In this document: positions 9,575-18,300 of the stretch, piece by piece
Numbering within the stretch: the first letter of the stretch is position 1
Layout: each line of letters begins with the position of its first letter
Assembly (NCBI RefSeq): GCF_003260195.1
Contig: NZ_QEIH01000003.1
Location: 620,001 to 684,000 of the forward strand
Source of the DNA: Lutibacter citreus
GTDB taxonomy: Bacteria > Bacteroidota > Bacteroidia > Flavobacteriales > Flavobacteriaceae
Reading direction: 5' to 3'
Length of the DNA stretch: 64,000 bases
Made by a program: the position numbers and the translations under genes
The notes under the pieces: model-generated
Seen by the model: only the letters and a program-made list of their open reading frames with translations
Told to the model about the DNA's origin: nothing
The model's database searches: none

Positions 9575-9913
9575 TATAACCCCATACCGATTAAAATTTT
9601 GACAAAAACCCCACATAATAAGATTATTCTTTTAATAAAATTATTTGCTTGTCTTAAAATTTACACTACAAATTTTTTAAATACTCGTAATTTTTACAAC
9701 CTAATATTTATTGATTATCTAAATTTTAAATCATTATTAAATAATGATTTAAAACTAATTGATACAATAATTACATCTCGTTTTAATCATAAAAAAATAA
9801 TAGCATTCAATAAATTATTACCAATTAAATCAACCCTAAAAAAAATAAATCAACCCAAAGCAAAAAATTAACCTAAAAACAAAAAATCAACCCAAAGCAA
9901 AAAACTTTTAATT
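9575..9913 (+). other. Long leader of the pilus-like operon
   Basis: If transcription starts just after 9569, about 340 nt precede the first gene. The region begins with a small hairpin (GGTAT-AACCCC-ATACC) and ends in short repeats. A 90-codon TTG-started frame (9599-9871) runs through it, but it is lysine/asparagine-rich low-complexity sequence without a recognisable domain, so I do not call it a gene. Long leaders often carry regulatory structure. No known riboswitch consensus was recognised. Confidence 0.4.
9848..9904 (+). repeat. Short tandem-like repeats just before the first pilus gene
   Basis: An exact 20-bp unit (AATCAACCCAAAGCAAAAAA) occurs at 9848-9867 and 9885-9904. Between them lies a degenerate copy (TAACCTAAAAACAAAAAA). 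The second copy ends 9 nt before the start codon of the DUF4402 gene, so the array occupies the ribosome-binding zone. Confidence 0.7.
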
Positions 9914-10420
9914 ATGAAAAAACAATTACTAACCCTAGCTACTATCGGAATGATAGCATTATTTTCAAACAGTGTAATGGCGCAAGCAACAGCCACAGCA
10001 ACGGCAACAGCAACAATTGTGGCACCTATTTCAATTTTAAAAACTGCTGACATGAATTTTGGTAACGTTGCCGTAGCAGGAACTCTAGGTACTGTAGTTT
10101 TAACTCCTGCAGGAGCAAGATCTGTAACAGGAGGCACAACCTTACCCACTACAACTGGTCCGGTTGGAGCTGCTACATTTGAAGTTGATGGACAAGGTAC
10201 TTATACCTATGCTATTACATTACCATCTTCTGCTCATACAATTAGCAATGGAGCTAATAATATGACTGTAGATAATTTTACTTGTAATACAGGTGCGGGA
10301 ACACTTACAGCTGGTGAACAAACTTTTACAGTTGGGGCCACCTTAAATGTGGCAGCATCCCAAGTTTCTGGTACTTATACCAGCGGATCCGCCTTTGATG
10401 TAACTGTAAACTACAACTAA
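9914..10420 (+). CDS. DUF4402 secreted protein, probable major pilus-type subunit
   Basis: 168 residues. A signal peptide ends VMA-Q at about residue 24, followed by five Ala-Thr pairs (residues 25-34) and one Ig-like DUF4402 domain (about 37-168). The domain starts ISILKTADMNFGNVAV and ends GATLNVAASQVSGTYTSG...VTVNYN, the family's typical closing strands. DUF4402 proteins resemble CsuA/B-like subunits and occur beside chaperone and usher genes. By analogy the alternating Ala-Thr extension could be the donor strand that completes the next subunit's fold; this is inference. It is the first gene of a five-gene same-strand cluster and is followed by its own hairpin, so it may be the most abundant product. 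A second DUF4402 gene lies two genes downstream. Confidence 0.8.
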   Translation: MKKQLLTLATIGMIALFSNSVMAQATATATATATIVAPISILKTADMNFGNVAVAGTLGTVVLTPAGARSVTGGTTLPTTTGPVGAATFEVDGQGTYTYAITLPSSAHTISNGANNMTVDNFTCNTGAGTLTAGEQTFTVGATLNVAASQVSGTYTSGSAFDVTVNYN

Positions 10421-10436
10421 CATTCCAAACAATTAA

Positions 10437-10469
10437 AAAAGTGCTGCAAAACACAGCACTTTCTTTTTT
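10437..10469 (+). terminator. Intra-operon hairpin terminator/attenuator after the first subunit
   Basis: Stem AAAGTGCTG (10438-10446) pairs perfectly with CAGCACTTT (10454-10462) and is followed by TCTTTTTT. It lies 17 nt after the subunit stop and 27 nt before the chaperone gene, so it should limit read-through into the assembly genes. Confidence 0.85.
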
Positions 10470-10495
10470 ATTATTAAGTAACCCCCAATAACCTT

Positions 10496-11356
10496 ATGGA
10501 TATTGACTTAAAAAAAGAAAATTGCTCTGTAAACATAAATTTGTTTAGATGGCTTTTTTTTATGGTAATTAGCATATCCTTTATCAATAGCTCACTAGCA
10601 CAAGGTGATTTAGTTATATTCCCAAAACGTATTGTTTTTGATGGTAAGAAAAAAGTTGAGCAATTAAATTTAGCCAATATAGGAAAAGATTCTGCTGTAT
10701 ATAATGTTTCATTTATTGAATACCGAATGAATGAACTTGGAGAATTTGAAGTTATAACTGAACCTGATCCAGGTCAACATTTTGCAACACCAAATTTAAG
10801 GATATATCCACGTCAGGTAACTTTAGCTCCTAATGAATCCCAAACTATAAAAATACAAGTAACCAATACCAATAATTTAGAAGATGGAGAATACCGTTCT
10901 CATCTTTATTTTAGAGCAATAAAAAACAACACCCCTCTTGGTCAAGAAAATAAAACAATTGATTCTTTGGCCATCTCTATAAAGTTGAAAGTAGTATATG
11001 GTATTTCTATAGCAACCATTATAAATAAAGGTATATCCAATACAGTAACTTCAATTTCAGGTTTAGCATATGAGAAGGATATAAATTCAAGAAGTTTTTT
11101 AAATTTTGAAATAAACCGTAAAGGAAACATGTCAGTTTATGGGGACATTACCATAAATTATATTTCCAAGGAAAACATCTTGTATGAAGTTGGAAAAGTG
11201 AGAGGTTTAGCTGTATATGCACCAGGAACAATAAGGAAAATTAAAATGCCGTTACAAAATCCAGTAGGAGTAAATTTTAGTGATGGGAAATATGTGGTTA
11301 TTTATACTTTAAACAAAACTGAAAAGGTTATTGCAGAAGCAGAATTAGAAATATAA
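10496..11356 (+). CDS. PapD/CsuC-like periplasmic pilus chaperone
   Basis: 286 residues with an N-terminal signal/anchor segment (about 18-35, ending SSLAQ) and two Ig-like domains. Domain 1 has the chaperone hallmarks: LRIYPRQVTLAPNESQTIKI (about 100-119), EYRSHLYFRAI (about 132-142), and a hydrophobic G1-type strand followed by VVYGISIATIINKG. That last motif resembles the SYGVSIPVIVR pattern of archaic (Csu-type) chaperones. Such chaperones hold subunits in the periplasm by donating a strand and deliver them to the usher. It lies between the two DUF4402 genes. The first 17 residues before the hydrophobic segment are unusually polar; an internal ATG at 10560 is a possible alternative start. 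Confidence 0.8.
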   Translation: MDIDLKKENCSVNINLFRWLFFMVISISFINSSLAQGDLVIFPKRIVFDGKKKVEQLNLANIGKDSAVYNVSFIEYRMNELGEFEVITEPDPGQHFATPNLRIYPRQVTLAPNESQTIKIQVTNTNNLEDGEYRSHLYFRAIKNNTPLGQENKTIDSLAISIKLKVVYGISIATIINKGISNTVTSISGLAYEKDINSRSFLNFEINRKGNMSVYGDITINYISKENILYEVGKVRGLAVYAPGTIRKIKMPLQNPVGVNFSDGKYVVIYTLNKTEKVIAEAELEI

Positions 11357-11403
11357 GATTTAGGTGCTATCATTCGCCCCATTTTAAGTTCAATTTTAAA
11401 ATT

Positions 11404-11910
11404 ATGAAAAAACTGAATTCAAATTTAACTTTAAAATTATTGTTTTTAACAACAATTTTATTTTCTTGTTTGAATTCTTCTTACGCACAACCTTCATTAC
11501 CGCAAAGAACAATCTCAGTATTACCAACACAGCCTATAGATTTTGGCACTTTTTATGTTACAAGTGCTGGAACGATTACCGTAGATTACCAAGGAAATAT
11601 TTCTACAACGGGAGGCGTAGTTATAGTATCTAGCATCAATGCAAAACCTGCTATTTTTGATGTTAAATTATGTCAAGGACGTAATGTAATAATAACTTAC
11701 AGCCCTACCACAACTTTAACCAATGGAGCTCCCTCTTTAACATTAAATGTAGGAGATACTGAAAAAGGCCCCAGTGGCTCAACTTTTCCCGTAGAAAATA
11801 ACTGCAACTTTATAACAACATTAAGGGTTGGAGGTACGCTCATAGTTCCTGGAGGTTCTCCATCTGGAACTTATACAGGTAGTTTTCCAATTACTTTTAC
11901 CCAAGAATAA
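11404..11910 (+). CDS. DUF4402-like secreted protein, probable minor pilus subunit
   Basis: 168 residues. The signal peptide ends near SSYA-Q (about residue 28). It is followed directly by a DUF4402-like domain (ISVLPTQPIDFGTFYV ... VGGTLIVPGGSPSGTYTGSFPITF). Unlike the first subunit, it has no Ala-Thr extension and carries two mature-domain cysteines (in KLCQGRN and ENNCNF) that could form a disulfide bond. Sequence similarity to the first subunit is limited to the domain pattern. The stop codon overlaps the usher start (TAATG), which suggests translational coupling and a stoichiometry like the usher's. A tip or base subunit is a reasonable guess. Confidence 0.7.
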   Translation: MKKLNSNLTLKLLFLTTILFSCLNSSYAQPSLPQRTISVLPTQPIDFGTFYVTSAGTITVDYQGNISTTGGVVIVSSINAKPAIFDVKLCQGRNVIITYSPTTTLTNGAPSLTLNVGDTEKGPSGSTFPVENNCNFITTLRVGGTLIVPGGSPSGTYTGSFPITFTQE

Positions 11911-14900
11911 TGGATATTAACAAATCATATAAACAAAAGTTTATAAGAGGTTTGTTTACATATCCTATTAAATCTATATTGTTATTAATATTAATTTTCC
12001 TATTTGCATCATTCAAATCATTTGCGGCAGAGCCAGTTAAAGAAATTAAAATAAAACCAATTATTTCGTTTGATGAAGTTCCTATTGAAATTCTTGTAAG
12101 TGGATACCTACGCTTTGAAACAGATGTTATTATTACCGATGCCAAAAGAGTTTATATAAACATAGAAGGTTTATTTAAAAACTTAGGTATTTCTTGCCAA
12201 TCTTCTAATAATGGTAATATTTTATCAGGTTTTATTGAAAAAGAAAGTAGAAAATATAGTATAGATTTTAATTCGTATGAAATAAAGCTTAATCAAAATT
12301 CTATTCAATCAAAAAATGGAATTATTAAAGAATTAGGTAATATTTATATTGAATCAACCATAATTACAGAAGCCTTTGGGTTAAATATTATATTTAATTA
12401 CAGGTCTCTTTCTATTAAACTAGAAGCTGATTTTGAATTGCCATTAATAAAACAAATGCGGTTGGAAAAAATGCGTAAAAACATCTCAAAATTACAAAAT
12501 AAAACAACAGAGGTAGATTCAATATTAAAAAGAGACTATCATTTATTTAAAGGTGGAATGGCAGATTGGTCACTTGCCTCCTATCAAACTGAAAATGAAA
12601 AAACAAATAACCGTATTGGTTTAGGTTTAGGAGCCGAACTTTTATATGGACAGGCAAATATTTCAGCAAACTATAACGATCTATATACATTTAATAATAG
12701 GCAATTGTACTATAACTGGAGATGGGTTGATGATACTAAACAATATATAAAACAAGCTGAACTTGGTAAAATTTACAGTAATAGTATTTCTTTTTTAAGT
12801 GCTCCGCTAGTTGGTGCTAGCTTTAATAATACGCCCAATACAGTAAGAAAAGCCTCTGGTTTTCATACAATACAAGAATATACCGAGCCTAATTGGACTG
12901 TTGAATTGTATATTAATGACAACTTAGTAGATTACACGCAATCTGATGCTTCTGGATTGTACGTATTTGAAATTCCTATTGTTTATGGATATACTACTTT
13001 AAAATTGAAATTTTATGGCCCTTTAGGAGAAGAACGCATTGAAGAACGTACTATGAGCGTCCCATTCACATTTATGCCTGCCAAAGTTTTAGAGTATAAA
13101 GTTTCAGGTGGTATTATTGAAGATGGTGAACACAGTAAATATGGTCATGGAGAACTAAATTATGGTGTTAATAGTTTTATTACTATTGGCGCGGGAGCAG
13201 AATACTTATCTAGCATCCCTGATAAACCACTTATTCCCTTTGCTAAACTTTCTATTCAACCTTTTAGCAAAATGATTTTAAACTTTGAATATGCACATGA
13301 TGTTCGCCTAAAAGGTTTGTTAAATTATAATTTTGGTAAAAGTGCCTATTTAGAAATTGATTACACAAATTATGTTGATGGTCAATTAGCCACAAGATTT
13401 AACGCCAATGAAGAACGAAAAATTAAAGTAACCATTCCCTTTAAAATGAATAAAATTTCAGGGTATGCTAAAATAAATTACAATCAATATTTATATAATT
13501 CATTCAATTACAATCAGTTTGATGCTGTTTTCTCTATATATTACAAAAATTATAGCGCAAATATTTCTACACTTCTAAATTGGATTGGAGATAACTCTAC
13601 ATTTGCATCCACCAACTTATCACTTTCATATAGAATGAGAAATGGACTGGTTTTTCGCCCATCAATAGAATCTAATATAAGTGATCATAAATTAATAAGG
13701 TATGGAGCAGAAATAGAAAAAAGAGTTTCAAAAATGTATTTTTCAGCCTCTTTTGAAAGAAATGAATTATCTAACAGTAACAATGCTTTTTTAAGCTTTA
13801 GATACGATTTACCATTTGCTCGTTTGGGTTTAAACTCTTCAAGAAGCAATAAGAAATTTTCATTCTCTGAAAATATGCAAGGTAGTTTAGCTTTTGGAGC
13901 TGATAATGGTATGGTTAAAACAAATTATAATTCAGCTTTAGCAAAAGGTGGTATTTTATGTTATCCTTTTCTTGATCTAAACCAAAATGGAAAAAGAGAT
14001 AAAGGAGAACAACTTGTTTTACTTTCTAATGTTAAAGTCTCTGGTGGTAATGCTGTTATTAGTAAAAAAGATTCTATTGTTCGTATTTCAGATTTAAATG
14101 CATTTATTAATTATAATATAACATTTTCTAATGATGATTTAGATAATATTGCTTGGAAATTTAAGCATAAAACCTATCAAGTATTAGTAGACCCTAACCA
14201 ATACAAAAAAGTTTTTGTTCCCGTTTTATCTTTGGGTGAAGTTAGTGGAATGGTTTATCTACAAAAAGAAAATAATACTATTGGACAAGCCCGTATTACT
14301 GTACAAATAATAGATGAAAAAGGAAATAAAGTAGCAGAAACTTTAACAGAACATGATGGGTATTTTAGTTATCTAGGATTAAAACCAGGAAAATATACCA
14401 TTAAAATAGATGAAAAACAGTTAAAAAAATTGGGATATGAATCTACTCCTAATTCACAAAGCATTAAAGTAAAAACTTTAATAGATGGAGATATAATTGA
14501 TGGTATTGATTTTATAATTAAGAAATTTGAAAACTCCCTAACAACTAAAATTAAAGCTGTAAAATCAACTCCAATTAAAGTAACTAAAGCCACAATAAAA
14601 GAAATAAAAAATAAAATTACAGAAACAATTGTAAAAACTACTTTAGTTAAAACACTAAACTTATTAAAGAAAGAAAATAATAGTGTAAAAAATGAATTGG
14701 AAAATAAAAAGTTACCTTTTAAAGATAAAACTTTAAAACCAAAAACCAATTATTACAGTATTGAATTGGGTGTATTTAAAAACGGTTCAATTCCTAAAAA
14801 ACTTTTAAGGTTAAATCCAGTATTTACTGAGCAATTACCAAATAACTCAACAAGATATACTTATGGAATATTTTCAAATAGTTTAGATGCTAAAAATAAA

Positions 14901-15302
14901 AAAAATGGTTTGCTACTTAAAGGAATTAAAGGCACTAAGGTTGTTTTTTATAAACAACAAACTTCATCTAATTATACGAACTCACCATTTAAAAAGTTAA
15001 CAGAAATTAAAGAACCTTTTTATAGTGTGCAAATTGGTGTATTTAAAAACCAAGTAACACCAACACAATTATTAAACCTTTCTCCAATTTTTTATGAAGA
15101 GCTACCAAATAAAACATCTAGGTATATATCAGGAAAATATAATTTAAAAAGTGAAGCCATAAATGCTAAAAACAAAATAATAAAATTAGGTATAAAAGAT
15201 GCATTTGTAGTGGCATATTTAAATGGAACAAAAATTAAGGTTGAAACACTTGATCTATTAATTAAAAATTCTACCTCACCTCCTATTAAACAAGTAAAAT
15301 GA
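11910..15302 (+). CDS. Usher-like outer-membrane protein with C-terminal SPOR-like repeats
   Basis: 1130 residues. A signal/anchor segment (about 12-38) is followed by an N-terminal region of two short alpha/beta-like repeats (about 45-185), then a long beta-barrel (about 200-670). The barrel contains ISFLSAPLVGASFNNTPN, WTVELYINDNLVDYTQSD and LKFYGPLGEERIEE, patterns of FimD/Csu-type ushers. After it come an SdrD-like segment (about 680-760, FLDLNQNGKRDKGEQ), a carboxypeptidase-regulatory-like domain (about 776-850, DGYFSYLGLKPGKYTIKI), a Lys/Thr-rich linker, and two SPOR-like repeats (about 948-1020 and 1037-1107). SPOR repeats bind peptidoglycan or protein partners in other systems and are not part of classical ushers. 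The stop overlaps the next start by 4 nt (ATGA). Confidence 0.7.
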   Translation: MDINKSYKQKFIRGLFTYPIKSILLLILIFLFASFKSFAAEPVKEIKIKPIISFDEVPIEILVSGYLRFETDVIITDAKRVYINIEGLFKNLGISCQSSNNGNILSGFIEKESRKYSIDFNSYEIKLNQNSIQSKNGIIKELGNIYIESTIITEAFGLNIIFNYRSLSIKLEADFELPLIKQMRLEKMRKNISKLQNKTTEVDSILKRDYHLFKGGMADWSLASYQTENEKTNNRIGLGLGAELLYGQANISANYNDLYTFNNRQLYYNWRWVDDTKQYIKQAELGKIYSNSISFLSAPLVGASFNNTPNTVRKASGFHTIQEYTEPNWTVELYINDNLVDYTQSDASGLYVFEIPIVYGYTTLKLKFYGPLGEERIEERTMSVPFTFMPAKVLEYKVSGGIIEDGEHSKYGHGELNYGVNSFITIGAGAEYLSSIPDKPLIPFAKLSIQPFSKMILNFEYAHDVRLKGLLNYNFGKSAYLEIDYTNYVDGQLATRFNANEERKIKVTIPFKMNKISGYAKINYNQYLYNSFNYNQFDAVFSIYYKNYSANISTLLNWIGDNSTFASTNLSLSYRMRNGLVFRPSIESNISDHKLIRYGAEIEKRVSKMYFSASFERNELSNSNNAFLSFRYDLPFARLGLNSSRSNKKFSFSENMQGSLAFGADNGMVKTNYNSALAKGGILCYPFLDLNQNGKRDKGEQLVLLSNVKVSGGNAVISKKDSIVRISDLNAFINYNITFSNDDLDNIAWKFKHKTYQVLVDPNQYKKVFVPVLSLGEVSGMVYLQKENNTIGQARITVQIIDEKGNKVAETLTEHDGYFSYLGLKPGKYTIKIDEKQLKKLGYESTPNSQSIKVKTLIDGDIIDGIDFIIKKFENSLTTKIKAVKSTPIKVTKATIKEIKNKITETIVKTTLVKTLNLLKKENNSVKNELENKKLPFKDKTLKPKTNYYSIELGVFKNGSIPKKLLRLNPVFTEQLPNNSTRYTYGIFSNSLDAKNKKNGLLLKGIKGTKVVFYKQQTSSNYTNSPFKKLTEIKEPFYSVQIGVFKNQVTPTQLLNLSPIFYEELPNKTSRYISGKYNLKSEAINAKNKIIKLGIKDAFVVAYLNGTKIKVETLDLLIKNSTSPPIKQVK

Positions 15303-18300
15303 AAACAGGTATAACATATAAACCGTTTAAAAACTTTAAATTATTAACTTTTATTATTATAATAGTTTTTTTGTCTAAGGTTGGATCAGCTCAACCTTTT
15401 ACGGTTGACCTAGACATAAATTCACAAGCAACCGGATTATCTGCTGTTACAGCATGTGGATCAGATTGGACATTTTCATTTACACAAAGCGCGTATAACT
15501 TTTCAATTATAGAGGTATACGACAATGGCATTGGTATTACTGACACATGGGGAACAAATACGGGTTGTGTATACACGAACTGGGGTGCCGGAATTATGAT
15601 AAGTCTTCTTGGAACTTATGCAGTGGATACAAAGATATATGCTACTATTACTACTTCTCCTTCAAAAACATTAACATTTTCACTCACTCCACCTACATGT
15701 ACCACGCCTTTAATTACTGCTAGCACCTCAGCTTTAACTGGATTTAATTATAGTGAAGGATCTGGACCTTCTGCATCACAAAATTTCACTATCAGTGGCT
15801 CAGATTTAACGGGTACAGGGAATATTACTGTTACAGGATCAACTAATTATGAGGTGTCAACAGATAACACAACCTTTAGTTCATCTGCAGCCTATCCATA
15901 TGCAAGTGGAATTATTACTGGACAACCTGCAACCGTTTATGTTAGACTAAAAAGCGGATTAACAGCAAATGATTATAACGGCGAAACAATTACATTTTCC
16001 GGAGGCGGACTAACAGCACCACCAACAGTGAGTAATAGCGGAGCAGTAACTATAAATATTACTAATCCATGTACCAATACAATCCTCGATCAGTTCAATG
16101 CGCAGGCCTTCAATCTAAACAATGGTAATGTTAATTGGGAAACAAATTGGAGTGAACTGGGAGAAAGTGATGGTGCAACACTGGGAAATGTTTTTATAGA
16201 TACAGGCTCTTCATTTCTAAAATTCTACGATGCCGGATTTGGTGCATCCAGGGAAGCCAATTTAATTTCTACTTGTACAGCCACCCTTACTTTCGATTTT
16301 GAATCTGTTGACAATGGAAATGATTATTTTATAGTTGAAGCTTCATCAAATGGCGGTACAAATTATACCCAATTGGAAGAAATTCAGCCCGTGGGATCAA
16401 CAGGAAATGAAACATTTAGACAAGTATCAAAATCATACCTATTAGAAAATTTCATATCTCTTACCTCAGATGTAGTAGTCCGTTTTCGCATTTCTGCTGG
16501 ATATGCAAATGCAGTGGGTCAATACGCCTCCGTTGACAATGTACAAATACAATATTGTGAAAACCCAACCATTACTGATGACGCACCGTCACAAATCTGT
16601 CAAAATACTATACAGATGGTTACCCCAACAGTAAGCGGGGGAAGCGGCAATTATTCTTATTTATGGGAGGTAATAACAGCAGGCGCTTCAAGTCTCTTTG
16701 TTCCCGGATCTACAACAAATGATGTTATTTGGCTGACCAGTTATCCACTCGCGGCTGGCACTTACGAATACCAGTTAACGGTTACCGATATCGATTGGGG
16801 TTGCCAGACAGTTAAGAGTTATTCTGTTACCATTTTAAACGGATCAATCTGGACGGGAGACGTGAGTACGGACTGGAATGATTCAGGTAATTGGTTCTGT
16901 GGTTTTATTCCTGATTTATCACTTGATATTCAGATACCTAATGTAGCAAATAAACCGATTCTCAGCAGTGGATCAATTGGTGCTGCTAAAAATATTGAAA
17001 TTGATAATGGATCCTCCTTGTCGGTAATTGGAAATACGATTCAGATTGCAGGGACGATCACCAATAATGGAACCTTCACAGCATCAGCGGGAACAGTTGA
17101 AATGAAGGGGTCTGCAGCACAGTCAATTGAGGCTAATACATTTGTCGGGAATACAATAAATGGTTTGATTATTAATAACCCTGCAGGCGTAACATTGCAG
17201 GGAGCACTAAACATTTCCGGATCTACAACAATCAGCGAAGGGATACTTACTTTAGGTGCTTCCGAAGTTATAGCTGACAATAGTGCAATCACTTTAAACG
17301 GTGGCACTTTCAGTACCGGCACCACAACAGGATTTAATGAAACGGTTGGCACACTTACTTTAAGCGAAAATTCTACTATTGCCTTAGGAACAGGAGCACA
17401 TACATTAACGTTTGCAGCCAGCAACGGAGTTAGCTGGACATCCGACAAAAGAATAACCATTTCCGGATGGGCCGGCCCTTACGATGGAACAAGTGGAACA
17501 GCGGGGCAATTATTTATAGGAACTTCTGCCACTGGTTTAACAACAACTCAACTGGCGCAAATGCGATTTTACGATGGAACTTACTATTATCCTGCAAAAA
17601 TTCTTGCTACAGGCGAAGTAGTTGCTGGGGGAATAATTACCTCTGTTCGTTCAAGTAGATGGAATAGGAAACAAACCTGGGACTGTAGATGCGTACCAGG
17701 ACCAGACGACTATGTTGTTATTGCAGGCCATACAGTTACCCTAGTTGAAGATGAGGAAATCACGGATATTAATATTACCAGCGAGGGAATATTAACCGGC
17801 AATAAAAAATTAACCATCACAAGTAACCTAACAATTAATGGTGCAATAACTGATAAAGTTAAAATAGATATGATTGGGGTCAATACTATTTCAGGTAATG
17901 GTATTATCAACGGAGGGGATGTTACACTAATAGGAGGTGATAAAACAATTACAACTGGAACCAAAATAGATAATTCAGCGGCAGCATCATTAAGTACTAT
18001 TTCCATTGAATCCGGAGTTACTGTATTCAATAATGGATCCTGGATATCTGGAGCTAAAATTAAAGGGGAAGATGCTACCAGTAAATGGGTACAGGGTATC
18101 AACTCTACTTTAAAAGCTGGTAATGATTTACTTTCTACGGGAAAATTATATGCTTCTGCATCAGGAAATACAATTGATTATTTTGAGGATGGAAAAGGAA
18201 AAATAAAAACAGCAGAAGGGGCTTATTATAATTTATCTATTTCGGGAGCTGATGAAAAAGAACTTGAAGCAGATATTGATATCAATGGAAACTTAAATAT

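Noticed and set aside
9599-9871. 90-codon open frame with a TTG start in the leader of the pilus operon
   Set aside because: Low-complexity Lys/Asn/Ile-rich translation without domain or signal peptide, and its end runs into the repeat array. Chance frames of this size are common in such AT-rich DNA. A leader peptide is not excluded.
9334-9913. Invertible (phase-variable) promoter before the surface genes
   Set aside because: Surface operons of Bacteroidota are often controlled this way, but I found no pair of longer inverted repeats flanking the promoter and no recombinase gene nearby.
17041-18102. Long antisense open frames (139 and 130 codons) within the giant adhesin gene
   Set aside because: They are shadows of the repetitive, G+C-richer coding strand. 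Their valine/proline-rich translations mirror Asn/Thr/Gly-rich sense codons.
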